Assembly: GCF_005222225.1 (NCBI RefSeq)
Contig: NZ_CP036536.1
Coordinates: 1,698,001 to 1,762,000 of the forward strand
DNA: 64,000 nt
Direction: 5' to 3'
DNA from: Salinimonas lutimaris
GTDB lineage: Bacteria > Pseudomonadota > Gammaproteobacteria > Enterobacterales > Alteromonadaceae
The translations under genes were made by a program, and so were the position numbers. Each line of letters opens with the position of its first letter. Within the stretch, counting starts at the first letter, position 1. Positions 47,154-56,625 of the stretch are shown piece by piece. The notes under the pieces were generated by a model. The model saw only the letters and a list, made by a program, of their open reading frames with translations. It did not search any database and had not been told where the DNA came from.

Positions 47154-48596
47154 TTAAACTGCCAGCGCTTTGATTTTTGACCAGTCGCCGGTGATGGCCA
47201 GCGTTTTGGCGGGCGAATAAATATTCACAAATAAGGTAGAGCCGTCTGGAGAGAAACAGGCGCCGGCCAGTTCCGTCTGTGCCCGCAACCGGGCAAACGA
47301 ATAAATGCGGCCATCCGGTGTAATGCCCCGCAACTGATTGTTCACCACCTGGGTATACTGGTCTTCGCAAACCAATAAATGTCCGAAAGGCGTCACGGTC
47401 AGGTTGTCGCCATAGTTGTACATGGCTGCACTGGTGCTCTCAGCAAACAGCTGAATCCGGCCCGGTGCTGATTCTTCACCGGCCTGGCCTTCTGCTGCCG
47501 AGGGCTGATAACGCATAACCTGCCCAAGTTGTTTAATGCCGCCGTTTGTACAGCAAAAATACAGTTCATTGTCGCCCCAGTGAATGCCTTCTCCCCGGGC
47601 AAATACGGCCGCCCCGCTGGCATAACCACGAAGACGTAAATCATCTGCCGGTGCGTGAGGATCATCCAAATCAATCCAGCGGGTGGCGTACCAGCGCTGC
47701 AATGGCATACCAGTCTGCTGCCAGTTGCGCGTATCAAACTGGTTTTGTTCAATCAGTACCAGGGCCTGTAAGCGGCCACCATCCGTCAGCTTTCCTGCGG
47801 TATGGGGGATAAACCGATAAAACAGACTGTCTCCCCGGTCTTCTGTCATATACACGATACCGGTACGGGGATCGACTGCAGCGGCTTCGTGATTAAACCG
47901 ACCCATGGCTTTTAACGGCACCGGCTCCACCGGGCCACGGGCAGAGGCTGGCACCTCAAATACATACCCGTGATCCTGTCTGGCCGTATCACCAGTTTCC
48001 GTCTCTGTCTCTGTCTCTGTCTCTGTCTCTGTCTTTGCTTGTATTGCAGGCTGTAACAGGTCACCGGATCGGGTAACATCTTCTTCGCAGGTCAGCCAGG
48101 TGTTCCAGGGCGTAATACCACCGGCGCAGTTTCTGATAGTGCCGGACAGGCTGACAAACTGGGATTCCACCTTGCCTTTGCCCAAATGATAAATCAGAGA
48201 AGTAGTACCGCCGGGCAGGCTGGTACTATCGGCAAAGCTGTCATACGCCTGCGGTGAGCGATGAGAGACAATACTATCTGGCTGCGCGGACAATGCCTGT
48301 GGGGTTAACTCGTGGTTGCGAATAAGCACAACACGGTCATTATCCAAAGGCAGACACCCCATTCCATCAGCAGCATCAGGTACATGCATACCGTCGCTCA
48401 TAGCATCACCCAGCTGCGATATGATCTGGTATGTAAAGCCTTCTGGTAAATCAAGCAAGCCGTTGGGGTCAGTAATTAACGGGTGTTTAATGGTGGTGGT
48501 ACGTTCACCGGCCACAGCCGACAGGTTGTTAAGCATTAACCCTGAGAACGCTGCAGTAGTTGCGGTTCGTAAAAATTGACGGCGATTAAATTTCAT
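47154..48596 (-). CDS. DUF839 (PhoX-like) Tat-exported protein
   Basis: About 480 residues. The N terminus NRRQFLRTATTAAFSGLML is a twin-arginine signal. The rest is the DUF839 beta-propeller related to PhoX phosphatases, with GMGCLPLDNDRVVLIRNHE, CAGGITPWNTWLTCEE and a late TPFGHLLVCEDQ. Whether it keeps PhoX-type metal ligands could not be settled by eye. Inside is a Thr-Glu repeat from a GTCTCT hexanucleotide tract at 48001-48030. The start is uncertain: Met at 48608 or further upstream is possible, but all follow the terminator of the preceding gene. Confidence 0.82.
   Translation of the reverse strand: MKFNRRQFLRTATTAAFSGLMLNNLSAVAGERTTTIKHPLITDPNGLLDLPEGFTYQIISQLGDAMSDGMHVPDAADGMGCLPLDNDRVVLIRNHELTPQALSAQPDSIVSHRSPQAYDSFADSTSLPGGTTSLIYHLGKGKVESQFVSLSGTIRNCAGGITPWNTWLTCEEDVTRSGDLLQPAIQAKTETETETETETETGDTARQDHGYVFEVPASARGPVEPVPLKAMGRFNHEAAAVDPRTGIVYMTEDRGDSLFYRFIPHTAGKLTDGGRLQALVLIEQNQFDTRNWQQTGMPLQRWYATRWIDLDDPHAPADDLRLRGYASGAAVFARGEGIHWGDNELYFCCTNGGIKQLGQVMRYQPSAAEGQAGEESAPGRIQLFAESTSAAMYNYGDNLTVTPFGHLLVCEDQYTQVVNNQLRGITPDGRIYSFARLRAQTELAGACFSPDGSTLFVNIYSPAKTLAITGDWSKIKALAV
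48001..48036. repeat. GTCTCT hexanucleotide tandem repeat inside the DUF839 gene
   Basis: Five exact copies of GTCTCT and a variant sixth (GTCTTT) encode a Thr-Glu repeat on the minus strand. Six-base units keep the reading frame, so length changes would alter a linker, not switch the gene off. Confidence 0.85.
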
Positions 48597-48631
48597 CTGG
48601 TTGGCCATAACAGCAGCATCATGCTGCATAA

Positions 48632-48660
48632 AAAACGAGGGCAATATTATACTGCCCTCG
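48632..48660 (-). terminator. Terminator of the FrnE-like gene
   Basis: CGAGGGCA / TGCCCTCG form a stem around an AT-rich loop; on the minus strand six Ts follow. It lies 14 bp after the FrnE-like stop and just ahead of the DUF839 gene. Confidence 0.8.
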
Positions 48661-48673
48661 TGTTGCATTTTTT

Positions 48674-49321
48674 TTACTGTGCAGATTCCGCTGCAATATC
48701 ACGCAGGGTTTTAGCCAGCGCATCTGGCTCCTGCGCACCGGAAATAAGATACTTCTGATTTATCACAAAGGCCGGCACCGAAGAGACACCGGCTTGTTGA
48801 TACTGCTGTTCTTCCTGGCGAACCTGTTCACTGTATTCGTCAGAGTTTAATATCTCAGCGGCAAGTGTACGATCTAAGCCGGCCTGCTGTGCAGCGTCCA
48901 GCAGTACGTTGGGATCATCGACGGACAAGCCCTTTCCAAAATAGGCGTCAAATAATGCCAGCTTCATCGGCGTTTGCTTATCAAAGCGTGTCGCCCATTT
49001 CACCAAACGATGGCCATCGAATGTATTACAGGTATAGCGCTGTTCCATTTTTTCAAAATTGATATTCAATCCGGCGGCAATTTCCATCATCTGCTTCTGG
49101 CTTTGTTCAATCTGTGCAGGTTCAACATTGTACTTTTTTGCCAGGGCCGGTGTAATAGGCTCTGGAGTCAGGTTTGGGTCTGGTTGCAGCTCAAATGCGC
49201 GCCAGGTCAGGCTAACATCGATATCTTCCAGTTGCTCAAGCGCTTTTTGCAGGCGGCCATAGCCAATGGCGCACCAGGGGCAGGCAATATCTGACACTAA
49301 ATCAACGGTCAGTGTAGTCAT
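48674..49321 (-). CDS. DsbA-family oxidoreductase, FrnE-like
   Basis: A 215-residue cytoplasmic thioredoxin-fold protein without a signal peptide. The DIACPWCAIG motif has the CPWC redox pair, followed by LTWRAFELQPDPNL and later GVSSVPAFVINQKYLISGAQ with the cis-Pro loop. FrnE-type proteins are linked to disulfide handling and oxidative stress. The terminator at 48632-48660 ends it. Confidence 0.92.
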   Translation of the reverse strand: MTTLTVDLVSDIACPWCAIGYGRLQKALEQLEDIDVSLTWRAFELQPDPNLTPEPITPALAKKYNVEPAQIEQSQKQMMEIAAGLNINFEKMEQRYTCNTFDGHRLVKWATRFDKQTPMKLALFDAYFGKGLSVDDPNVLLDAAQQAGLDRTLAAEILNSDEYSEQVRQEEQQYQQAGVSSVPAFVINQKYLISGAQEPDALAKTLRDIAAESAQ

Positions 49322-49585
49322 AAATCAACTCCTTCAAAACAGTGTCTTTAAGATCTGCGGCCGTGAGGCAAAATAGCAACCCTGAACAATTTTTTGTTTT
49401 AATGAGTATTTACAACTAACTCAAAGACCTATAAAAAGACGACGAAATTTATCATGACGATATGCCAACGTGTCATGTATAAAAATTATACATACGTGAC
49501 CTTTGTTTACTTGAGAATTTTCTCATAGCGATATAGCTTTACAGTAAACAGCCGGCGTCTTTTACAACTAAAAGGAAGTCCAGGA
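49322..49585. other. Intergenic region of 264 bp between divergent genes
   Basis: AT-rich, with no open frame of note. It must hold the divergent promoters of the FrnE-like gene and of the small membrane protein; no clear operator was recognised. Confidence 0.5.
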
Positions 49586-50128
49586 TTGAGTCAGCCTGAG
49601 AATATTGAAATTGTAAAACTGAACAAGCAACAGATCCTCGATGCCGACGTATTTTCAGGGATCAGCCCGAAGTCGATGCGTCAGGTATTTGGAAGCTGGA
49701 TCATTTTTGTGGTGATTGTCGCCATGCTGGTCATATTTGCCCCGGAAATGAGCATGTCATTTATCTGGTCGACGCTGGCAGTCCTTGCCTTGTTTACTGT
49801 GGCTATGTTCGCACAAAGCCGGATTTCCGAAGGCTGGCCTGCGGTACTGGCACTTGAAGAAAAACTGCTGGTGGTGCGCGATCCCTTTAAGCGGGAATTT
49901 TTTAAGGTTAATCCGGCACTGGTGACACAGGCCGAACCCACTGTTATTAAGCCAAATAAAAAAGCCATCGCTGTGCATCTGGATCCACAACAATTAAGTG
50001 ATGCCGATAAAGACGTGCTCAGTCAGGCTGTGTGGCCAAGAGATGATCAACTGCTGGCTCTGGCGCATTTTATTAGTCGTGAACGGGCCTGTGAAAAAAT
50101 TCATACCTTTGTAAAAAGCGCCCAATAA
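49586..50128 (+). CDS. Two-helix membrane protein of unknown function
   Basis: A 180-residue protein not recognised by family. The start is TTG at 49586, preceded by AAAGGAAG at about the right distance, and no ATG is near. Two membrane helices lie at about 36-54 and 57-74, followed by a soluble C-terminal half of about 105 residues. The layout suggests a small inner-membrane protein with a cytoplasmic tail. No partner gene is close. Confidence 0.75.
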   Translation: MSQPENIEIVKLNKQQILDADVFSGISPKSMRQVFGSWIIFVVIVAMLVIFAPEMSMSFIWSTLAVLALFTVAMFAQSRISEGWPAVLALEEKLLVVRDPFKREFFKVNPALVTQAEPTVIKPNKKAIAVHLDPQQLSDADKDVLSQAVWPRDDQLLALAHFISRERACEKIHTFVKSAQ

Positions 50129-50498
50129 TGCTGTTTTAATTGCACAGTGTGTGTGCATTGCCTTTTTTTGTGATGGTGTATCGCGTAGTGTCGCACCATC
50201 ACTGTTCGCCTGTTTGTGGCTTAATCCTTTGTATTATCTTCTGCAGTCGCCCGGTTTGTATGCAAGCAGGGGTGGCGATTCTTTCCTAAAATGCTATGTT
50301 ACGCAGTTTATGGCGTACTTTTTTATGACCAGTTATCACAGAACTGGCCTGAAAAATGCCTGTTAAGAGCCTTAGCACGTGTTGACGGCGCGGTTGACCA
50401 CTGGTTCGCTGGCCAGAATATAGCCCGATGCACGGTAGAAATAATGGGACGCGCGGCCACGCGCAGATAAATAATGGTTAAAAAAAGCAGGAGGCAGT
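50129..50498. other. Intergenic region of 370 bp
   Basis: No gene recognised. A short GC hairpin (CGCGCGGCCACGCGCG) lies at about 50450, ahead of the AGGAGG of the receiver gene. Confidence 0.45.
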
Positions 50499-50882
50499 AT
50501 GCCCACAACAACCCTACTAAAAGTTCTGGTCATTGAAGACGACCCACTGACTGCCAGTCGAATTACCTCTAATCTTATCGGTTTGGGCTGGAGTGTTGAT
50601 TTTGCAGCCAGTGGCAAAGCCGCCCTCAAACAGCAGCAACAACAGCAATATGATGTGATTTTGCTGGACACAACCCTGCCGGATATGTGCCCCAAAGAAG
50701 TGTACACCCAGATGAAAGACGAACAGGGTAGTACAACCCCTGTATTGTGTATGCGCACTGACACATTTGATGCACCATTGCGTCATGAAGATGACATCAT
50801 CCCTGATGTTTCCGATGTAAGAGATATTATTGCCCGCTGCCAGTCTGCGGTAAATTCGTCTGCTTACAGCGCCAGTGCCTGA
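50499..50882 (+). CDS. Stand-alone response-regulator receiver domain, degenerate
   Basis: A 127-residue receiver with no output domain. VLVIEDDPLTASRI gives the acidic pair, YDVILLDTTLP the phosphoacceptor Asp, and PVLCMRTD the Thr. The region that should carry the conserved Lys and alpha-4 is shortened, so the Lys is missing. A run of six glutamines lies at 45-50. AGGAGG is well placed before the start. No kinase gene is adjacent, so it may act as a phosphate sink or protein-protein module. Confidence 0.85.
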   Translation: MPTTTLLKVLVIEDDPLTASRITSNLIGLGWSVDFAASGKAALKQQQQQQYDVILLDTTLPDMCPKEVYTQMKDEQGSTTPVLCMRTDTFDAPLRHEDDIIPDVSDVRDIIARCQSAVNSSAYSASA

Positions 50883-50885
50883 CTC

Positions 50886-51911
50886 TTAACAGCCCGGTGC
50901 TTCATCAGAGACCGGCGCTGAGTTTGACTCGCAGGACTCACCAGCGCGGGTCAGTTGTAAGGTTGTCAGCAACGGAAAATGATCCGAACCATAGCCAGGT
51001 AAACGCTGTATTTTCACCAGGTCGAAATGATCGGTGTGAAAAACATGGTCCAGTGGCCAGCGAATCAGCGGGTATTTGGCATGAAATGTATTAAAAAATC
51101 CTCTTCCGCGCCGCGGGTCACGGGCGTGGCTGAGTTTACGAAACTTTCTGGTAGTGGGAGACCAGGCCACATCATTTAGATCGCCGGCCACCACAATGGG
51201 TCCTTGTTTGTCCGCAATTTCCTGGCCTACTAAAGTCAGCTCTTCGTCCCGGGGACCCGCTGTTTTGTTTTCAGTAGGGCTAGGGGGTTTTGGATGAAGC
51301 AGATACAGGGTCATCGGCTCGCCATCAATTTTAAGCTCAATTTGCATCGATGGCACATCATCTTCAACAATATAGCGAATCTGCGCATCATCCAGCGGTA
51401 GCTGACTGTAAAAATGCATGCCATAAAGGTTTTCCAGCGGACAGGCCAGCCGGTGCGGATAGGTGTCGTGCAAAGGCGTTAATCCATCGCCCCAGTCGTC
51501 GTTACTTTCCAGCGTAACCAGAAAAGCCGGATTATGTTTATTCACCAAATCTATCAGGCCCTGATAATTTGAGTTGTGCATATACACATTGCTGGTCAGA
51601 ATCGTGAAAACACGGGTTTCATTCGGCTGTTTTACCTTAGAAACTTCACGGGGACCAAGCCGTGTATAAGGAATTATCCAGAAACACTGATAAATAACTG
51701 AACCTATCAAAAGTAAGCTCAGGCCCACAATACTTCTGGCTGGTGCAATAGAATACATATATGCCCATCCGGCCAGACACAGCACCATCAGAAACACTAA
51801 CTGTACTCTGGGAAATTCCCAGACTCTGATTAACCAGTGTTGCCCGGGAAGATGTGGGGCGACAGTGGTAAATACCAGAAACAGGCTCGCCAGACAAAGG
51901 GTTTCAAACAT
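50886..51911 (-). CDS. Membrane-anchored endonuclease/exonuclease/phosphatase family protein
   Basis: A 341-residue protein. Three hydrophobic helices at the N terminus (to about 95) are followed by an EEP domain with LTSNVYMHN, VTLESND, LLHPKPPSP, VAGDLNDVAWS and the closing GSDHFPLL, the metal and catalytic residues of the family. The domain should lie in the periplasm or at the membrane face. Related proteins are poorly characterised. It is convergent with the receiver gene, four bases apart. Confidence 0.88.
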   Translation of the reverse strand: MFETLCLASLFLVFTTVAPHLPGQHWLIRVWEFPRVQLVFLMVLCLAGWAYMYSIAPARSIVGLSLLLIGSVIYQCFWIIPYTRLGPREVSKVKQPNETRVFTILTSNVYMHNSNYQGLIDLVNKHNPAFLVTLESNDDWGDGLTPLHDTYPHRLACPLENLYGMHFYSQLPLDDAQIRYIVEDDVPSMQIELKIDGEPMTLYLLHPKPPSPTENKTAGPRDEELTLVGQEIADKQGPIVVAGDLNDVAWSPTTRKFRKLSHARDPRRGRGFFNTFHAKYPLIRWPLDHVFHTDHFDLVKIQRLPGYGSDHFPLLTTLQLTRAGESCESNSAPVSDEAPGC

Positions 51912-52183
51912 GCAACATCCTTATGTTTAGTGACATAAAGCCACACTTTTACAATGTGGATGTTTACGCCGGACATCAGCAATAGTTCACAGTGAGTCGA
52001 TTCAGTACTTTTGTCTTACCTGTCTGCAAAGCTTGCACAGTAGATTTTTCTCACGGATTTTCTTTGGTTTTAAATTATTCATTTAAATCAGTGGCCTATG
52101 TGAATTTGTCCAGGTGGCACACAAATCGCTTAAGCTATCTTGTATGTAGCGATAACTACAAAGAATTAATTAAGGAGAAAGCG

Positions 52184-52795
52184 ATGAAACGTACAATTTT
52201 ATCATTAATGGTGGCGGGTCTGATGAGTACCAGTGCTATGGCAGGTGACATGCAGTCACAAAATAGCTGGGAAAAAGGCGCGAAGGATGCATGGATTGAC
52301 GGTAAAGCAGAAGCCACGCTGCTGTTTAACGGTAACCTGAATTCGTTTGATATCAATACAGATGTAAAAGACGGTAATGTTATTCTGACCGGAAAAGTGA
52401 AAAACTCGGTTGATAAAAAACTGGCAGAAGAGCTGGTAGAAAACATTGACGGCGTGACATCAGTAGACAACCAGCTCACTGTGGTTGAACACAAGGACAT
52501 GATGTCGAAAGAGCAGAAAGACGACCTGAAAAACGACGCTAAAGAAACAGCGAATAAGGCTTCAGGCCAGCTTACTGATGCGAAAATCGCAACGGTAGTA
52601 AAAACCCGTCTGCTGATGGACTCAGACATTTCAGGTTTTGACATCGACGTAGATGTAGAGCAGGGCAATGTCACACTGACCGGTTCGGTGAAAACTGAAG
52701 CTGAGAAAGACCTGGCAGTTGAAATTGCCAAGAATGCGTCTGACGTAAAAAATGTAGAAGATAATCTGACTGTGGCTGAACAGCCAGCCGAATAA
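52184..52795 (+). CDS. BON-domain periplasmic protein (OsmY-like)
   Basis: A 203-residue protein with a signal peptide ending at AMAG. Two BON domains follow, at about 35-105 (ATLLFNGNLNSFDINTDVKDGNVILTGKV, in part) and 130-200. BON proteins such as OsmY are stress-induced and bind membranes or periplasmic partners. ATG at 52184 has AAGGAG ahead; an upstream in-frame extension to 51992 lacks such a site. It ends at a terminator. Confidence 0.9.
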   Translation: MKRTILSLMVAGLMSTSAMAGDMQSQNSWEKGAKDAWIDGKAEATLLFNGNLNSFDINTDVKDGNVILTGKVKNSVDKKLAEELVENIDGVTSVDNQLTVVEHKDMMSKEQKDDLKNDAKETANKASGQLTDAKIATVVKTRLLMDSDISGFDIDVDVEQGNVTLTGSVKTEAEKDLAVEIAKNASDVKNVEDNLTVAEQPAE

Positions 52796-52819
52796 ATCTG
52801 ATTTTTAGTAAGACAGTAA

Positions 52820-52843
52820 GGGCGCCTGCGGGCGCCTTTTTTT
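52820..52843 (+). terminator. Terminator of the BON-domain gene
   Basis: GGGCGCC / GGCGCC with a short loop and a run of seven Ts. Confidence 0.88.
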
Positions 52844-53685
52844 GATCCCGGGTACCTGTAGCTAACCCGTTAGGTTTATATGATTACCCGTTAATCGGCC
52901 ACTTCTTAAAACAAGGCGAGGCCAATTCCGACGGTTTGGTTTGAACCCTGTATTCAATAGGTGCTATGCACTCACTTTCCTCCCTGTTGGTCAGCAGATT
53001 TGCATCAAAATTATCTACACTCATTAATACCAATTCATGTTAAGGACGCCATCGCTAGTAACTCACTCTTATACCTGTAAACGACATCGACCAGAACAAA
53101 CGCCTCTGTATCAATTGGTTGGAAGTCACTACCCAGAATTTCTGGAGCAGCTTTAAGCCAAGGGGAATTGCTGCTATATGATGTAGAAACAGTTCGTGAT
53201 GCTCATCTTTTTTATACGCAAAGCAAACAAGATAGTAGAACTAAAAGCATTAAAGTGGCTATCAGAGATATCTGTGTTCGCTTTGGTACCATGCGCTATA
53301 AAAACCAGGCGATTAACGCTTAAGCTTAAAAAAACTACCAGTTAGCGAGAAGAAAGAATTACTTGCTCGATAAAATGAAAGCGACAGCCGCCGGTAAATT
53401 CAAACAGCGATTTGCTAATTTTTCCGCCCGCAGACTTACCATTATGCTACGGATCTGAAAGGTCAGGGGTATATAGCACGAGTAAAGGTGCCCCGCGCCC
53501 CGCTCGGGTTACTCGCTCAGCGGCAAAAATGCCGCCATCCAAACCGGCATGACTGAACGCGCTGTATTCGTTGCCATAGTTGAGTTTTAGTTCTCTTACT
53601 TATTTTCTACCTGAAATGCTGCCTTATCTTGGAATAGTTTAGACTTATTGACTACGTTATAAACTATCTTAATCGTTTAATATGT
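52844..53685. other. Stop-rich 840-bp region, probable decayed insertion
   Basis: No intact gene. Around 53040-53590 there are scattered coding-like pieces broken by stops, including a frame near 53200-53320 ending in a helical basic stretch (IRDICVRFGTMRYKN). This looks like mobile-element debris, but no element family could be named and no terminal repeats were found. Confidence 0.45.
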
Positions 53686-56256
53686 ATGTTTGATTGGCAT
53701 AGGAGGCGCCTGACTTTGACCCGTTTGTTTTGTTCGACATTATTATGCGTGTTTGTGATAAATTTTGCTGCATTCCATGTTCACGCCTCGATAGCTGACC
53801 GGGTCAATGAAATCAGCCTGCAAGTAGATACAGCATCGCCTATGCCGATAGGCGCTGCAATTGATGAATTAGAAACGCTTTTGTTATCGGATGCATTGAA
53901 AGCAAACGAGAAAAGAGCGGTCGCCGCCTTGTATGCTCGCTACCAGTTGTTAATCCATCAGCGACCAGATGACAATATTTTACGCGCATTACAAGAGTTA
54001 GAAGATAAGTCCAGAGATGGCCTCATTATCGCAGCAGGAATAGCGAGAATGTACGGCATAAGCGCAGACTACACAGAAGCTTATAAACGTTTTGACGCTT
54101 TAATTTCTACTCCAGCCCTTCCCGCTGACGTCAAAGTCTATGCCCTTATCTATCAGATTCTTACTTACAGTGAGGGGCAGGTTTTCGCCCCTAATGCAGA
54201 GCTCATTAACACCGTTAACGATTTGCTTGTCACTCATGATTTTTCTCACCTCAGGCCTCTGTACGATTCTATCGTGGCGGATTACTATCAGTCGGTAAGG
54301 GCTTATGAGCTTGCCTTGCGCTTTTACAAAAAGTCACTTGCAGGTGCGCAAGCGGCTAATCAACGAATTTTAGAAAGTGACAACCTTTATGCGATTGGTA
54401 TCTTGTACCGAAATATAGGTGATTATGACACTGCCATTGACTACTTCGAACGCGCCATTGAACACGATAAAAATATTGATATTAATTATTCAGAATTTCT
54501 TGCTACCTATGGAATAGCAACTACTTACTATCGTGCCGGAAAACTAAAAGATGCAATAGCGCTTTCTGAAAAAGTGCTTATCCATCCTCTTTCATCATCT
54601 TTTTACAATAGTGAAATTTATCGCCTGAAAGCAGAAGCGCATCTTACTCTGGGGGAGTTAGATGAAGCTTATCAGACTCTGGAGCTCGCACGCGAGCTTT
54701 ATGATGAAAACCGGGAAGATGAACAAACTACATGGCGTGCCCAGTTAGAGAGAACTGCGGCTTATATCACCGCAGCAAAAGGCGATTATAAATTAGCGTT
54801 TGAACAGTTTGAGGTTTTTCACGAGGCCTATTTAGAAGCAAAGAAATACGAAGATTTAGAACTCATTGAAAGCGCTGACCTGGTTCAAAAAATTACCCAG
54901 GAAAAGGAGAGAGCGAACTTACTTGAAAATGAAAATAAAGCTTTCGAAGAAGCGTTAGAGTTGAAAAACGAAGCTCAACAGACACAAGAGTTATTCTCAA
55001 TGCTACTTTCAGTGTTGGTCGCATTAACAATGATCACTATTGTCATCATTTTAATTCTGCTAAGAAAATCAAGGCAGGCGAATGCACTTTACTCAACGGC
55101 AAAAGACAAAGCGGAACTCCACAGTCGTATTAAGTCAGAATTCATATCAAATATTAGCCACGAGATCCGCACGCCTTTGAATGCGATAATTGGCTTCGGT
55201 CAAACCGTTGCTAAACGCTCATCTGATTTAGAAACAAAAAAATTGACAAAGAAAATCGTCACTGCGTCGGAAATGCTTCTACAGCTTATTAACGACCTGT
55301 TGGACTTTTCAAAAATAGAAGCGGGCAAGCTAACGTTAGCTATCGGGCCGCATCACGTAAAATCGTGTTTAAGTACATTGATTGATATTTTTTCTGACCA
55401 AGCGCAGCGTAAAAATCTGCATCTAGCGCTAAATGTTGATGAAAAACTCAAAGATGAGCTGATGTTCGATGAGCTCAGATTTAAGCAAATTATGGCTAAT
55501 TTGATCAGTAACGCCATCAAGTTTTCTAAACAAGGCATGGTCGAAATAGGTGTTCGCGTTACTGAGGCTCGCGATAGTCATTACACCCTTCATCGCTGGG
55601 TTAAAGATACCGGTATCGGCATCTCTAAAGAAAACCAGGCGAAGCTATTTACTCCTTTCACACAAGCGGAAAGTTCTATTGCGCGAAAATACGGCGGAAC
55701 AGGATTAGGACTGAGTATTACCAACAACCTGCTTAAATTAATGGGGTCTTCCTTAACCGTTGAAAGCGAACCTGGCAAGGGAACAACATTTTCATTTGAT
55801 GTGAGTTTTGCTATTGCCACTGCTATTACCGATGACGCAGACAGTACGCCTTCGGCAGCGATCGGAGAAGACTATCTCTCTTTGTTGACTGGAAAACGGG
55901 TTTTATTAGCCGAGGACAATGATATTAACGTAGAGGTAATGAAGGCGTTATTAGAAGAGTTTAATTTGGATTTGCATTATGCGTCTAATGGACAAGAGGC
56001 CATTGATGCTATGGCAAATCAAGAATTCGATTTAGTGCTAATGGATGTTCAGATGCCGCAGGTTGACGGCATCAGCGCGACACAACACATCCGTCAAGTC
56101 CTTAAGAAAAATACGCCGATTGTAGCGCTGACTGCCAATGCAATGCAGCAAGATATCGACGAATGCTTAGCCGCAGGCATGGATGCTCACGTTGGTAAGC
56201 CGGTTGATAAAGTACACTTGGTTAATACACTTCAAAAATTCCTTTTATGCAATTAA
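53686..56256 (+). CDS. Hybrid sensor histidine kinase with TPR sensor
   Basis: An 856-residue protein. A signal-like segment (to about 34) leads to a periplasmic helical region with TPR-like repeats (about 80-380), a coiled coil, and a membrane helix at about 437-460. HisKA follows with His492 in [19 protein letters not shown], then a HATPase domain ([35 protein letters not shown]). A C-terminal receiver has Asp787 in [14 protein letters not shown]. No HPt or response regulator is adjacent, so it is an orphan. The gene is AT-rich compared with the rest of the window. Confidence 0.93.
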   Translation: MFDWHRRRLTLTRLFCSTLLCVFVINFAAFHVHASIADRVNEISLQVDTASPMPIGAAIDELETLLLSDALKANEKRAVAALYARYQLLIHQRPDDNILRALQELEDKSRDGLIIAAGIARMYGISADYTEAYKRFDALISTPALPADVKVYALIYQILTYSEGQVFAPNAELINTVNDLLVTHDFSHLRPLYDSIVADYYQSVRAYELALRFYKKSLAGAQAANQRILESDNLYAIGILYRNIGDYDTAIDYFERAIEHDKNIDINYSEFLATYGIATTYYRAGKLKDAIALSEKVLIHPLSSSFYNSEIYRLKAEAHLTLGELDEAYQTLELARELYDENREDEQTTWRAQLERTAAYITAAKGDYKLAFEQFEVFHEAYLEAKKYEDLELIESADLVQKITQEKERANLLENENKAFEEALELKNEAQQTQELFSMLLSVLVALTMITIVIILILLRKSRQANALYSTAKDKAELHSRIKSEFISNISHEIRTPLNAIIGFGQTVAKRSSDLETKKLTKKIVTASEMLLQLINDLLDFSKIEAGKLTLAIGPHHVKSCLSTLIDIFSDQAQRKNLHLALNVDEKLKDELMFDELRFKQIMANLISNAIKFSKQGMVEIGVRVTEARDSHYTLHRWVKDTGIGISKENQAKLFTPFTQAESSIARKYGGTGLGLSITNNLLKLMGSSLTVESEPGKGTTFSFDVSFAIATAITDDADSTPSAAIGEDYLSLLTGKRVLLAEDNDINVEVMKALLEEFNLDLHYASNGQEAIDAMANQEFDLVLMDVQMPQVDGISATQHIRQVLKKNTPIVALTANAMQQDIDECLAAGMDAHVGKPVDKVHLVNTLQKFLLCN

Positions 56257-56625
56257 TGGCATGGCTGTCCAGTACGCCAGTAAGTATTGAGTTTACCCAT
56301 CTCGCTTTGTCTGTTACTTGCCAGATATCCCAGACATTAAAGCAAAATTATGCGCCGTGCTATTGCAACAGACAATAACCATCGAGCAGGGTTGCTAAAA
56401 AAGCAGACTAAGACTCCTATTCAGCGTACCGCCTTTAATAAGTATGGTGTTGTACTTGCCAATTGAACTCAAGGATTCAAGAAGCCTCTGACGCTGTTAG
56501 GCTGCTTTGTACGTAAAGCGGACATTTGACCTTTCCCCTGGAAACACAGCATATGGTTTTTCAGGGGAAGCGGATGTTAATATGAAGTCTCAGTAATAAG
56601 CTGTTATGTGCCAATGAGGTAGAAA
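56257..56625. other. Region between the kinase and the cassette genes
   Basis: No gene. It includes a GTTAGGC core box at 56495-56501, a long hairpin around CCCCTG/CAGGGG at about 56535-56572, and a GTTATGTGCC box at 56603-56612 that opens the first cassette. Confidence 0.5.
56603..56612. promoter_or_regulatory. Integron-type recombination core box (left edge of cassette 1)
   Basis: GTTATGTGCC is the form of an attC R' box. It is exactly complementary to GGCACATAAC at 57755-57764, at the far end of the same cassette. Such complementarity between the start and end of one cassette is expected, because both belong to one attC site when the cassette is circular. Confidence 0.65.

Noticed and set aside
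49586..50128. Naming the two-helix membrane protein
   Set aside because: The layout is shared by many unrelated small proteins; no motif supports a family name.
50626..50650. CAG/CAA tract as a phase-variable repeat
   Set aside because: The codons are mixed CAG and CAA in triplets, so slippage is unlikely and the frame would be kept.
53040..53590. Named transposase gene
   Set aside because: Only short broken frames remain, and no element family could be recognised with confidence.
56495..56501. GTTAGGC box as the edge of a further, geneless cassette
   Set aside because: No complementary GCCTAAC box was found on either side, so it is only mentioned as part of the region.
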